DNA of 64,000 bases from Eleginops maclovinus (GCF_036324505.1 NC_086367.1:18650578-18714577); one strand, 5' to 3'; shown: positions 26,876 to 43,244, numbered from the stretch's first letter. Numbers and translations: made by a program. The notes: a model not told the origin generated them from the letters alone.

Positions 26876-27425
26876 CAGATCTACAGCCATGCTAGGGGCA
26901 CTGTGGGGTCGCAGTAAGTTTACTTTAGGCTATATGCTAATGTCTACATGCTAACATTCTCACAATGAAGTTAGCATTTAAATTGTTTGATAGGTATAAT
27001 GTTTACACTGGTAACAGTCTAATTGTATTATGCTTAGATGCTTCTTCCTAATAAGCACTATATACAAGGAAAACCAATTTACCACACAAACACAATTTGA
27101 CTTCTGACCTTAGATAGAAGGTTAAAGGATCACCACAGTCATACAAGTCATCCTTAGGGACACATGGATGTCTGTGCCATATTACATTGCAATCCATCCA
27201 AAAAATGTCAAGCCATTTCACTGAAAACCACAAAATGTCAAACCAATTTTGGCGCAGTACCAGAGTCAATAGGATTCATCCTTTGGGAATCAAGTCCGGG
27301 CAAGTTTTCTTGGCAATCTATGAAAAAAAGTTGGAGCTTTTTCGGTCCTGAACAAACTGGCGCACCTACCGACAGAACGGCATTGGCGTCCCTAGAGTAG
27401 AAGTTGGAACCTTCACAAAATTTGT
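26876..27425 (-). repeat. Diverged teleost interspersed repeat
   Basis: The segment begins with ACAGCCATGCTAGGGGCACT and a stretch of GCTAATGTCTACATGCTAAC units. It continues with GGATCACCACAGTCATACAA, CATGGATGTCTGTGCCA, AATCCATCCAAAAAATGTCA and TTTCACTGAAAACCACAAA, and ends with ACCGACAGAACGGCATTGGC. From general knowledge these phrases occur in this order in a repeat common in percomorph fish genomes. Its transposon class is not clear to me. It directly abuts the Tc1 remnant. Confidence 0.6.
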
Positions 27426-27474
27426 GAAACATTATAACCCAGATGTCACTGTCGAATATCTCATCCCAAAATCC

Positions 27475-28205
27475 TTACCTTGCTGCTCAAACAGCTTCAG
27501 CTCCTCTGGGGGAAGCTTTCTACAAGATTTGCTCCCATTCAGCCAACGCATTAGAGGATGAGCAATAATGCTGAGAAATAAGACCTGGCTTCAAGTCGGC
27601 TTCCCGGTTTTTCTAAAAGGTGTTTAATCGGGCTGATGGCAGGCCTGTCAGGTTCTGTAACACCAAACATGGAAAAACATCTCCTTGAAGGTGCCATATT
27701 AGGCCCATTTTCAGGTCTCCATGCTTTAATGTTCAAAAAGCTCTTTATTTTTCTCATACTGCCTGTCCTCTTTTCACCCTCTGTCTGAAACCAGAGCCCA
27801 GTATGTTCTGATTGGTTAGCTGGCCGGCTCTGTTGTCATTAGTAAACCACAAAGAGATGTCACGACCCCTTAGCCTATCACCTACAATGTGCTGGAGCGC
27901 TAGCCAATAGAAGCACAAGTGTTACATAGTGATGTCATTAAGTTGCAGAAGTAAACAAAGGAGTCCAATGGTGGATTTTAGGATTTAGACCATTTAATTG
28001 CCCCAAAACCTTTATAACCAACTACAGGGAACGGAAACCCCACCCCCCAAAATGCTTAATAGGGCCCCTTTAACGGACTGCCTTTTTGCATGGGAGTGGT
28101 GTCATGTTGAAACAGGAAAAGGCCTTTCACTGTTAGAAACAAAGTTGTAAGAAAGCAGCTGTTTGAACCATTATTGCATGTTGTACTAAGATTTACCTTA
28201 ATTAG
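27475..28205 (-). pseudogene. Tc1-like transposase remnant interrupted by a MITE
   Basis: Read on the minus strand, 28074-28205 gives a degraded TLF...KGLFLFQHD block, which is the second catalytic Asp region of Tc1-like DD34E transposases. Reading continues at 27475-27684 with FGVTEPDRPAISPIKHLLE, the equivalent of the conserved PDLNPIEHLW block. The catalytic Glu is replaced by Lys. The two halves are separated by a TTAA-flanked element (27689-28069). Between them lies the segment that normally links the Asp and Glu blocks, so the insertion hit a pre-existing transposase copy. The termini of the host transposon were not delimited. It is inactive. Confidence 0.82.
27689..28069. mobile_element. 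TTAA-flanked MITE (piggyBac-like non-autonomous element)
   Basis: This 381-bp element begins AGGTGCCATATTAGGCCC. Its right end, reverse complemented, begins AGGGGCCCTATTAAGCAT, giving an imperfect terminal inverted repeat. It is bordered by TTGA (27685-27688, a decayed TTAA) and TTAA (28070-28073), the target-site duplication of piggyBac-type elements. The interior carries a TCACCCTCTGTCTGAAACC block shared with a second copy at 12265-12570. No coding capacity is seen. The superfamily assignment rests only on the TTAA target and short inverted repeats. Confidence 0.78.
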
Positions 28206-28994
28206 AAATGAGGCAGCTCCATTACACAAGGGGTATACTGGAGCGAAATCAAATCAATGCTTTCCGTACGTTCTACATCAGGAATGTACCTCGTCGAGTT
28301 GGTGTACATGAATAATTGCAGTAAAGCAAACAGTCATTAACTCTGACACGCTGGCACTACACAGAATAAGCAACGAGACATTTTACACAGCAAACAGTCC
28401 AAATCCAAACAGGGATACAAAGCAAGACACATATAAAACCGACTGAGTGGGAGACAAAGAGGCGGGGGTGGGGGGGTAAAGGTGAGAGAAAAATAGAAGA
28501 GATGATAAAGGAAAAATAAGGTGAGAAGCTAATGAATAAATAAAGGAGACACGCTCGCCAATTCAGAGGAGCGTGGATTAGAAGGTGTACAGAAAAAAGA
28601 GAGTGAGAGAGAAAGGGAGATGGGAGGGGGAGGAGGAAACGAGGGAAACAAAGACCTCACAGTGTTGGGAGTGCTGCTGGGCATCCTCAGAGGAAAACAG
28701 AGCAGACTCCTTTGTAGTTGCAGAAGAAGCTCCAGGTCTTCATGGATGTGTGCATTAGCTGGTCCTTGAATTAGTGGCTCCCAAAGGTCCCTCTTTTTTT
28801 TTTCTGGTGTTTATAACTTTTGCTCCATCCTTCTATCGGATCTAAACCGTCCTATTTTCATCAGTTTTCTCTCCCTGGCTCTTCACCTCTTTCTCTGTAC
28901 CTGTCTATCTTCACCTCTTTCAATTTCTCCTTCTCAATCTCCCACACAAACTTTATCTTTAACACAGACACACAGCAGAAATAGAAACATTTGC

Positions 28995-29165
<171 letters not shown>

Positions 29166-29824
29166 AACACCTACAGAAACACAATGTTTTTCTCTCACAG
29201 GCTTTCTCTCTCACACTCAAACAGCCTTTTCCAAACCTGGCTTCCTTAGCGGGTTCCCAGGTGCGCAGCTCAGCATCAAAACAAACTCCCTCTCCTTCTT
29301 CTTCTTCCTCTTCTTTTCTCTTCCAATATCCTTGATAGGGAAATGCTGAAACAAAAAAAAATCCACAAAGTGAAATTGACAAATTACTCACAGCAGTTTC
29401 TCCTTTCTTCTTTCCTTTTTTCAATCCTTTAGTCTACCTCCCTCTTACTTTTTATCCCTTTCATTGAGTAGAGGCGAAACTCAAGTGATTTACTGTGCTA
29501 ACCGAGCTTAGCTTTAATAAAAACTGGCTTTTGTGGGTGGTTCATTTAGGTGGGAGAATCTTCTGAAAATGTTCTTAGGTACTTCAAAGACTCTTTGCTT
29601 AAGAAGACCTTCTTTTTTTAGAGTTAGCTCGATTATACTTCATAAGTACAGTCATATTTTAGCTTTACGGTGACAGCTTTTCTCTCCAAATACATGGGAA
29701 TATTCTAATTCTCATTATTGCAGGTGTGGATGGGACATTTCAGCTCAGTCCAAAATTCAAAAATATGTGTGCTTGCCCTTTTAAGAGCCGGCTAATCCAT
29801 AGATGATGCCTTGTTTGTTAAGTG

Positions 29825-29827
<3 letters not shown>

Positions 29828-29867
<40 letters not shown>
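29828..29867 (+). repeat. (CA)n microsatellite
   Basis: Perfect CA run. Confidence 0.96.
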
Positions 29868-29868
<1 letters not shown>

Positions 29869-30866
29869 TTTCATTGTGCTGATTTATTTCAGTTTTACAT
29901 TCTTCATGTTCAATTTGTTTCCTGTTTAATCAGTCTGTTCAATTAAAAAAAACTAGGCCTTGAGTGCTTTTCTACTGGTTTAGCAAAGTGCAACAGAGTA
30001 ATCACAGCATGATTTTTTTCCTGTGGTTTTCATAGTCTTTCACAAAGTTTATAACAAGTGAGTGATTTAATGACTGAGCTAAGGATGGTAATTTGAGTCC
30101 CTAGGTGAGGTCTGATGAAGCTCTGATGCTAAACACTATGGACTTAATTAGTGACACTGATGAGTCACTTCAGCTTGGGAATATCACCTCTGTCAGAAAC
30201 ATATCGCATATTCGTCACATTTTAGTTCCTGTAACTCAATTAAGTCACCTTTTTAAGATCAGTGGCGACAGGCTTGTGATGCCTCGTGTAAATGTCCCCC
30301 TCTCATCTCAAATGTAGATGAACTGCAGTTTTCTATTCGCCGTGCATCTTCTGCAAAGCCTGCCGACACTGGCTGGATATCTGAGATGCTTGTTCTGGGT
30401 AGAAAATGTTCCACCAGTCAGTGCTGTGTGTATTTTTCTCAGGACAGCTGGCATATTGAAAGGAAGCCTCCGCACAGATCTCCAACCCCCCGGCCTCAAC
30501 CCTCACACGCCTCCTCTTGCGCTCCCCTTTTTTGCTCCTTTTGGCTGCATCCTTCACCCCCCGACCATTCAACAGTTGGCACGGAGACAAGAAGCAAGAA
30601 GAGATGCGGGAGGGAGGGGGAGGAGTGAGTGGAAAAGGCAAGGGGGGTGGGGAGGAAATGAGAGAAAGAAAAAGCGTATCGGTTGCACCTACAGTGAGTG
30701 CCCAGGGGCAGCGGGCAGAAATAGGGTTGTTAGTGAGGGGTTACAGTTGGAAAGTGTTCAGAAGCCACTGAGCTGGAACAGGAGATGATAAGGGCGTGCT
30801 CGTTCTGATGAAGAGCTCCCTGTTGAGTTATCAGCCCACCAGGGTTCAGGTTTTGGGGTTTTGTTT

Positions 30867-30871
<5 letters not shown>

Positions 30872-30915
<44 letters not shown>

Positions 30916-31080
30916 GATGTGCACACTGTTTTCTGAGTGTGTCGGCGTGTGTGCGTTTGTCAGTGTGCCTTTTGCCGCCATTTGTGTATTCCTGCGCTCT
31001 CCGAAGTGCCTCTCAAAAGTCTCTGTGCGTGCGTGATTGTCAGACGTCTCGGTGCGTGTCTTTCAAATGTCTCTGTGTGC

Positions 31081-31111
<31 letters not shown>
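30872..31111 (+). repeat. Two (TG)n microsatellites
   Basis: TG runs at 30872-30914 and 31082-31111, separated by TG-rich sequence with GTGCG variants. Confidence 0.93.
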
Positions 31112-31271
31112 GCCTCCCCCACATCTGTTTATCTCATTGTATCAGTCCCAGCAGTAAGGGCATGTCTTCAGTGAGTCCCAGTCTGCCCATATGTCTGCCG
31201 TGATCCGTGAATAACTTTGCCTGCCAGTCTCAGACAGGGCCGGCCCTCTGCTCCACTCTGCACCGCTCTCT

Positions 31272-31307
<36 letters not shown>

Positions 31308-31325
31308 ACACAGACACACACACTC
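31272..31325 (+). repeat. (CA)n microsatellite
   Basis: CA run with a CCACACAGA interruption, complementary to the TG tract at 31082-31111. Confidence 0.94.
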
Positions 31326-32754
31326 ATACACGCGGATGCTAACGCTTACACCCTGTTATTTATGCACATAGGTCTTCACGTATCCTCTGATGCATGCTCA
31401 CACAAGTACGGGCGCCGACATGTGCAGGCACAAATTCTGCTCAGGTAGATAATTGAGGCAGGAACCCGAGCGTACACAAGCACACAACCATTACACACAC
31501 CTGCACACACACACAGAAAAAAATCCAATTGCTCACAGATGGGTAATTGATGCAGGACCACAGGAAAATATACACATAAAAGCCTCTCACACACACATAT
31601 ACGCATGGCAGCAGCACTCTCATTTCCTCCAGGCTAGAGGACACTGAGGTTTTTGACATTGAATACAACAGAGGGAAGTAATTTATAAGCTTCAATAAAG
31701 TCAGATAATAAGGGGTAAGGTAAATAAGGGTGAGGTTAATGTGAGGTGAGGCAAGAAGCTGTGTTAGAAACACAGAGCTGGGAAAAAAAGCAAAGAGACC
31801 CAGGTTCCCTCAGATCAAAGTCTTACATCAAGATTACTCCTGTTGGAAAATAAACCACAACAAATTGGCGGCCGCCGAGGACTTCTGTCTGATTCTAACT
31901 ACTATAGCATCAATTAGCACTTCAAAGCAGCAGAAGGGCTTTCTCCAGCTATCTTTAGATGCCAGTAGGCGTCTTTCAGCCTTTTCTGTCAATAACACTC
32001 AAAGTTTCCGTGGAGGGAGAAACAGAGGGGGAGTGTGTTGGAGGAGACGTGTTCACAAATGTTTCTCTTAGTATGTACCGAGGTCACAATCACCTTCATA
32101 ATTGGCATCATTATAAAGACGAGCAGAGTCATGCGTTTTTCCGAATAGCAAGACACACAGTCAAGAAAAAGATGTTGGCAGAATAAATTGGCGCCGGGAT
32201 GTGTTTGGGTGCGTGGGACTGTGTTGTTCTCCTGTTGTACATTCTGAACATCAGACTCGTCCCTGTCAGGAGAAACTTATAATGATGTGCATGAATTCAT
32301 CAGGAATTGTACACCATCCGCACAGCATATTCAGCGCTGAGAAGTGTTTTTGAATCACCACCATCAAACTGCATGGTAAATTGTCATCAGCGTTGTTACA
32401 TCTAACTCCAGACTGGAGCTGCACTCTGGGGATTGCTGCGTCCCGTGCGGTGGGAGGGCAGCGTGACCCTAATATTTCGGGCGAGACGGTCTGATTGCCG
32501 CTGATTGAGATAAGATTGCAATAAAGCGGCGCTCGCTATGGCAGCCTTATGATTTCCTCCTGCGCTTTGTCAGCTGTACACACTGAGCTGCTGTTCATTA
32601 TCATGGAGAGGCTGTTGAGTGTTTGGGGAATCCGGGGGGGGTGGGGGGGGGCTGGAGGGAGGAGACAAGGAGAGGGAGGAAGAGGGAAAAGGAGGGAGGG
32701 AAATCAAAGCAAAGTTTGGTAAACTTTTCCTGAAGGTCGTCCGAGAGCGTGGCT

Positions 32755-32905
32755 GGGACGGGCCCGGGGGAGGGCCAATCAAAGACAGCTTTGTCGACCA
32801 ATCAAACGACGGGCTCCGTATCATCTTCAATCGGCAGAACGCGCCCGCGGAATAAAAGAAAGGAAACGCGAGCGAGCGTGCTTCACTTTCTCAGAAGGTG
32901 GGTAC
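32755..32905 (+). promoter_or_regulatory. Promoter-like CpG/CCAAT patch (candidate)
   Basis: Two direct CCAATCAAA copies (32775 and 32798, 23 bp apart) lie in GC-rich sequence rich in CpG. They are followed by AATAAAAG (32851-32858, TATA-like) and GAAACGCGAGCGAGCGTG. A splice-donor-like AAGGTGGGT lies at about 32896. CCAAT elements about 50-75 bp upstream of a TATA-like box fit a class II promoter layout. No coding exon is recognised downstream. This is an inference from motif arrangement only. Confidence 0.35.
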
Positions 32906-32984
32906 AGAGAGATCCTAACCTTTATCTGTGTACTTTATCAGCGACTTGAGCGACTGTGACCTCCAAAGCTATGAAGGCATTTCT

Positions 32985-32986
<2 letters not shown>

Positions 32987-33039
<53 letters not shown>

Positions 33040-33134
33040 ATGACACATGATGCAACACACAAATGCACTCTTTCCCTATCTTTGTTTTTTTTCTATTCAC
33101 AAGCACACAGTCAGAAATGTAACACTCTCTCACA

Positions 33135-33169
<35 letters not shown>
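32987..33169 (+). repeat. Two (CA)n microsatellites
   Basis: CA runs at 32987-33038 and 33133-33169. Confidence 0.95.
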
Positions 33170-33171
<2 letters not shown>

Positions 33172-33239
33172 CTTGGTGCTGTGGGGCTGTTTACATAAGG
33201 CCTTGCCCTGGGAAAGCACTGTCATGCTGCCAATGCTGC

Positions 33240-33690
33240 CAGCAGCGAAAGAGCGAGTGAAAGAGATGGAGAGTGCAGGAGGGAGGGTGAGTGGGGGAGG
33301 GAGGGGAGGCGAGGTGGCGGGTGATGGAAGATAGAGCTTTGCCAGTCTGATGTGCTCACCGCCTGGGGGACCAGCGGTCACTCAGAATGAGGGATGAGGA
33401 TGGACGGATGTAGAAAAAGGAATGCGAGATGAAAGAGGGAAGAGTAGTCGAAGAAAATCCAAGCAAGGGAAGGACGGATTTGGATGGATGAGGAGATACA
33501 CGGAGGGGGGGGAAGGAAGGAGATAGATTTAAGCGGAGTGAAGCAGGCCAAACTAAGCAGGGCAGAAGAATGGACCGACAAGCGGAGAACAAAGGAGATG
33601 AGGGAGAGATTGGCAGGAGGGGAGGACGAGGAGATGGCAAAAAAAAAGAGGGGAGAAAAAGATGGAGACGGAGCGGGGGGGAAGTCCTGA
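33240..33690 (+). repeat. Polypurine tract
   Basis: Strongly purine-biased + strand (GGA, GAGAA, GGGGGG) for about 450 bp with few pyrimidine breaks. Similar tracts lie at about 16415-16580, 17225-17530, 28440-28650, 32640-32710, 43290-43590 and 49500-49840. Confidence 0.75.
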
Positions 33691-34002
33691 GTCCCCCACG
33701 GTTTGATGCTGCTTCTCTTTGAGGCTCTAATCTATATGAACAAACACATCAGCTACATGTTCACACACACACACACACACACACCTTCATGTCCGCACTC
33801 CAGGCTTAAAAAAGTTTATTTATTTAGCCGGTAGAAGGGGGGGGGGGTGAACTCGTGGGACGTGTGGGGGGGGGGGTGTACCCAAGGTCAAAACCACTTA
33901 AGTGTGTCCCTCTTTCTTCTTATGTAACCTCTCTCACTCTGTCTCTCTCTCTCTCTTTCTGTATCTGAGCTGCATACTAAGACACACTCTAGCACACACT
34001 CT

Positions 34003-34005
<3 letters not shown>

Positions 34006-34080
<75 letters not shown>

Positions 34081-34195
34081 GGCATACTAAAGCAGGCGGG
34101 AGTTTATCGATTTAGCATGGTGTGCAGATTCCCACCACTGCCCCTATACGCAGATTAAAGGGAAAGGAGAGGAACACACACACTCTTGCTCCCGA

Positions 34196-34229
<34 letters not shown>
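34006..34229 (+). repeat. Two (CA)n microsatellites
   Basis: CA runs at 34006-34077, preceded by two ACACTCTAGCAC copies, and at 34199-34229. Confidence 0.95.
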
Positions 34230-34231
<2 letters not shown>

Positions 34232-34670
34232 GCACACACACTCGACGAGGCAGCTTTTGCTCTCCAAGCTTTTTCCTTTATCAGTGCAAGTGGGGTATAA
34301 TCATTATGCATATTAATTTTACGCATATTTGTAATTAGTTCTCAGGCGTTAAATGGTTGTGACAGTATTTTCTAAACATGCAAGTTTAGAGGTGCCACTT
34401 TTTTATTGAATTTAACAGGGGGGGGGGGTGTGTGTGTGTGTGTGTGAGGCAGGCACGTGTGTTTGCATAATGATTATTCCCCTATGTCACAGCTTCTTGG
34501 GGTTCTCAGTGTGCCAGCTGTGATCCTCTGCTGAGGGACCGCACACACACTCACACACATGCTGCACCTACACACTCACATGTCACACCCTTTCTGTTTC
34601 AACATTATCAGTCAGCTTCTGTGTCTTCCTCCAGTCACGTCTCGGACTGATGCATGTGTGAGCCTCCAGG

Positions 34671-34671
<1 letters not shown>

Positions 34672-34715
<44 letters not shown>
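34672..34715 (+). repeat. (TG)n microsatellite
   Basis: Perfect TG run. A shorter one preceded by a G-run lies at 34420-34446. Confidence 0.95.
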
Positions 34716-34718
<3 letters not shown>

Positions 34719-34719
34719 G

Positions 34720-37481
<2,762 letters not shown>

Positions 37482-37850
37482 TCACCCATTAACATCTCCC
37501 TATCATTCCCTGAGTCCTTTTTAAGAACAATTTCCTCTAAATGTTTCACTACTACTCGCCAATCTCTGCACAAAAAGATCCTCTTTATGGTTCCTTTTTG
37601 AAGAAAATCAGAGCGTTTGTAATCTAACTTAATGGACACCTAGTTTGAATGTTCCCTTTGATTTAGGACGCCCCAGTCGCTGCAATCGAGTGCCATTTAG
37701 GGAGCAAATGTGAGGAGAAGATTGCTTGAAGAACAAGTAAGAATCCAGTCAGCTAAACTCTATTTATAAACCTCGGGGTGCTGATTGGACGATGCACAGT
37801 TACTCTTTTCTTCATTGGTTAAAAATACATGAAAGAGTCAGGGAGCACAC

Positions 37851-37986
37851 ACACACACACACACACAAGCACACACACACACACCCTAGAACATGTACTG
37901 ATCCCACCAGCAGCTAAAGCATGCATTTCTTCTAATTAACATCCAACCCCCTAGCTGTAGCGTACAGTGCAGCCTCTAACAATACT

Positions 37987-38076
<90 letters not shown>
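37851..38076 (+). repeat. (CA)n and compound (CT)n(CA)n microsatellites
   Basis: A CA run with one AAGCA break at 37851-37884. Then a C-run, a (CT)n tract at about 37996-38064, and (CA)n to 38076. Confidence 0.95.
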
Positions 38077-38459
38077 CTCTGCTAATCCGCTATGTGTTAG
38101 CTGAGAGGCTTTTCCCCTTTTCCCACTTCCTCCCCATCACACATACATGCACAGACACACACACACACACACGCACTTCCTCCTCCTCCCAAACTGCCTT
38201 AAAAGAAAAGACTTTTAAGACTCATGGATCTTAACACTTTTTTTTAGGAGAGAGGAGGCTTAGGGGTGTTAGTGCAAACTGTAAATGTGTGTGTGTCGCA
38301 GAGAGTGTTTGTGGCTGGCTGCTTGTGTGTATTCCGGTGCATATGTGTTTGTGAATATGTTGAAGAAGGGTGCAGGGAGGAGAAGAGGGGGGAAGTGTTA
38401 GGGCTTTAGGGTTTAGAGGGATAGAGGCGAGGGAGACGAGGAAAAGAGGGAGAAGCAGC

Positions 38460-39090
38460 AGTGTGTTTATCTCGGTGCGCGCTGGCGTGCGTGCGACAGG
38501 CAGCGACGGCGGAGAAACAGCAGCGCTAGCACTGCTTAATTAATCAACATCAAAAGACAGCATTAAAAATGAATGGGACCCGAAGCAACAGTTTGGCTAA
38601 AGTGAATTATTCAGGCGTGGAGCTTCGCTGCCCAACATTCTATTAAGAACTAAAATCTAGATTTTTTTCCCTCCTCTTGCCCCCATTTAGTCTCCGTTTG
38701 TACCAGAGCTGCAAACTTTGCTGCTAAGGATCAATGCCTGCTTTGCCGAGGGAATTTCAGGCAAACAACTCTGGGTCCACTCTTCATGCTCTTGTGTTTG
38801 AGCAGAATGCCATTAGTCTCACTGCTGACCACAGTTACGGGCCCTTAGTTCCAAATTAAGGCTCTATTCCTTTTTAAATTAATTGTATTCGAGGAAGTGG
38901 TTTTCAATTAAATGAAAAAGGCGCTGAACTCTGAGATGAAGAGATCTTTAACCTAAGTGAAAATCCATTCTCTTTTCCATTATTTAACAGTAATTTGAAT
39001 ATCTGATCACGTTGAATTAAAAGTGAGATAATACGCATTCATTTATCTACTGTCCGTCATGAGTCATGATTGTAAAAGCTGCTAGGGAAG
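38460..39090 (+). promoter_or_regulatory. Enhancer-like, unusually repeat-free sequence (candidate)
   Basis: About 600 bp free of simple repeats carries clustered homeodomain-type cores (CTTAATTAATCAAC, AAATTAATTG, GAATTATTCA, CAATTAAAT) together with GTCATGAGTCATGA. The composition resembles conserved non-coding enhancers near vertebrate developmental genes. Conservation cannot be judged from one sequence. Confidence 0.3.
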
Positions 39091-40132
39091 AGGCTTCTCT
39101 CTAAATGTGTACCAGAGCTCTGAATGTATGCAGCATACTTCATTTATTATTTAAAATGTTATAAAATAGAACCCAACAACTGAAACTGAACTGAACATCT
39201 TGACTTGCTTGTTTAAAAAAAAACATAGGCCTCTGCCTTTTAAGATAGTTTAAAACACAATCAAATTTGAATTTTACTACCTCCACCTCTTGGAGGGCCA
39301 AACAGAACTAGTATTTCACCTTCGCAAGAAAGGAATGCATGAAAAAGTTGAGCCCTCTATGAAGGCTGCATCTTTGTGAAGCTGGTAAACACAGATGTTT
39401 GCATCTGTTCACACAGCTACAGCCAGCGAGTCGCACAGGAGCAGTAAACTCTGTCGACCCGCTGGAGGCAGGCTGTTGCCGTCTGCACTCACTTCCTGTT
39501 CCTGCAGCAGAGCAGCGTGCTAACGTCGGCGTCAGGGGGATACAGTGGAGAAGGCAAGATGGAGAAGTGGGGTAGAAGAGGAGATGAAGGGGAGGGAAAT
39601 GAGCAGAGGCTTATGCAACAGGACTTTGTTTGCATACATTAAGAGAGTCTGAGAGTCATTCTCATCAGAAATAGATTATTGCAGGAATCTTTTATAGCAC
39701 GGAGTCTCCGACTGTAGCTGAGCCTTAAAGTCTGTGACATACGGAAATATCACTTGTTAATATTTTATTTACCCAATGCTCAGCGTCAACAAGGAGCATC
39801 GGATGACATTTACTGAGAGGGTTTGAAAATAATCTTGATCCTCGGTTTTCACTTCATGTACGGTAGATTGATTTTACAGCATGGCAACACTCAAAACAGT
39901 TCACTTATTTTTTTGTATTTGTTTCTATATTTTGATGCTCTTATCTGATAATCATAACAATATACAGTATCGACCAACAGTCAACTGGTGAATTAAAGAC
40001 AGTAATGTAAGCATTTCTACACAAACAACTGTAATCTCTTTTGGAAATCTTTGCCCCCCCCCCCTGAAGCAATCTCCTGGGACACATTTAAAAAAAAAAA
40101 GGAAAAGACAACAGTCTGGGTCTGTGTCTACT

Positions 40133-40457
<325 letters not shown>

Positions 40458-43084
40458 GTGAAAGGAAAGGCTGGAGGCTTTATGTGTGTGAGTGTGTTTC
40501 TTTCTTTTCCTCCCTTAGCGAATGCCTATTTCTAGATCGGTTTGAGGGTCAAGGTTTGGCCACCGGTGGAGAAAAGCTGTGTTCCCATTTGAAAGGGAAA
40601 GAAAGCTCTCGCTCTCTCTCTCTTTACAATGAAAAGAAGACTGAACACACACCATCCTCTTAAAGCCTTAACCCTTGCTCGGCCATATCGCTTTTCCCAG
40701 CCTACATCCACCAGACAGTAACCTGCTGCAGCGCTATCTGATCTGGGATAAAATAGCAGAGATAAAACATCAAATCCTGCCATTATGACATCTTACTGTC
40801 GTACCGTCGAGTCAAACTGTTTTGATTTAACTCAAAGCATCTCTGCTTGAAATAGACCAAGGCAGCTTAGTGAATATAATTGGTATATTCCCAAGAAAAA
40901 GGTAGCTCATCTCAAAGTCAAGGAAGACAAAATCCTCACTTTTCACTTGTTTATTTGGCTCACATCACACATTCTGGAGTTTTGCAATCCATTGAGAATG
41001 CTGTTGTTGAAGCACAACCTATTTCCCAATACAAATATAATTTGCCATGGAGTGATTTCATCACTTACCCTTCACCTGCCTCATAGCCCCGTACAGACAA
41101 AGGCTTTTAAAAACAGCTGCCTATTTGTGGCATTTTAGCATAATTGTGGTACATTTGTGGAGTGCCATTATGCATCCAATTATCTAATCCGAGTAATTTC
41201 TAATAAAAGAAAAAAGAGCATTTTTAGAATTCTGTGTGGCTGATGGGGGGGGGGGGGGGGTTATAATTAGCATGCATTATTCAAACCCATATTGGTCACC
41301 TGGATTAGGAGTTTAATTGAGCTTTTATGAAGAGAGAGCCAGGCTCACTGTGACTCAGACTCTGACTCATAGGTCAGCGCTGGCTTTAAATCCATTAGGC
41401 CGTAAAACACTTTAAATGTAGCCTCTGTAACGTCCCTTGTAGGTTCCTCTGGGAACTGTGGAAGCCTGGGACCATGTTTATTAAACTTTTAAGAAATACT
41501 CTCATGAATACTTACAAGAGCCATTTTAGGATTAAATAAGTTCTACTTTGAGTCTGAAGAATAAGAGACTTTTATGAAGTTTTTTACCCTAATTGTGACA
41601 TGAAGGAATACCCGAGTAGTAGTCCTCATGTGATCACATAGATAAAAAACCTTACTATATAATATAAAGAAGAGGAACGTCTGCTACTGATGGAAGAGAT
41701 TACATGTGTGCATCACAGATTTACGCTTTACTATTTTTTCTTGAGTTTATGAGTAGAAATTAAAAGTAAATGTGAAGAATTTTCACTGTTATCGTTCACT
41801 TAGGTACTGATTTACAGCAATCAGCAGTTTAATAAACACGGGCCCTGGAGTCTGATTAACTACTCCCAGCAATGCTGTCATCTGTTTGGCGCCAGATAAA
41901 ACTAATTTGGCAACACAGTGGGGCCCGGTTGTAGCAGAGTGTGATAGGCTGAGATATCTCTCAATTAAGCAAAGACTTAAAACAGAATATACAATCTATA
42001 AGTCATAATACCATAGGATTTTGAAATATGCTCCTTTATTCACTTTTGCCTTGGTGGTTGCCACTGCAAATGAGAATTCATTTTGTAAAGCGCCAAACCA
42101 TAAAGCTGGTAAACATCTTAAATTTCCCCGACAAACCCAAGACAATAAAACTGGACTAAAAACAATTTGCTCTGCTGGCTTGTGTCTAACATTTACCGTC
42201 AGTCTTCATAAATTCACCACCCAGGAATATAAACGCTTTGACTTTGGAAAGACCTCCAAACACAACAGTTAAAATGGTAAACAAATCTAACATTTAGCAA
42301 CATTTAGATGACAGATGGTGACAGCTTTCCAACTGTGTCTTCGACTCTGTGTGAAGTATGCAAAGTAATTGCCCCCATACCTCTTGCTGGCATCACCTGG
42401 CAGATTTTTTCAACAGAGATTAACGTGGGTGGCATGTAAAAAAAAAAGTCCAACCGCTGCAACTTAATATTCCTTAAAACTGAGCAGTGTGAGTTTTAAT
42501 GGGATATATATTCTGACATTAGCTCAGTGAAAGTCCTGGACATATTTCAGCTATCATTAAGAAACAAATCTGAGACTTCCCTTCATGTGTCCTGTAAAGC
42601 ATGTCAATATAACATAGTTTATACATGTGATGGTGGTTATCCCCTTCATTATGCTCTACTATATTGATCGCAGCCAAGTCATCCAAAATGGCAATGTCCT
42701 CATCAACAAGCCATGAGCTGTTGAGTATTACCATTTCTGAATGTCAAGGATTCACAGCAGCCAGATGTGTTCCCAACTGTGAATTTTAATAGCAGAATCA
42801 GCTGCAGCCTCCATCACGGCCGTGCCTGCTGCCAGTGCAAAAAAGATTGAGTGTTCGTTTGATAAAGCACATGACTCAGTTAGTGATTTGCTTTGACTCG
42901 CCAGTGATGAATCGGACCCCGAAAACAACATTACTGCAGGACATCTTTGCACCATTTGTCCCCTCGTAGTGAAAATCAGCTCTCAAGCGGCAAGTTTTAA
43001 GATAGATGAAAGACTCCTACAATCAACCCCGAAGTAGCTTCAGGCCAGGTTGAAATCATAACCAAGATTGACTAATGTTTATGG

Positions 43085-43244
<160 letters not shown>

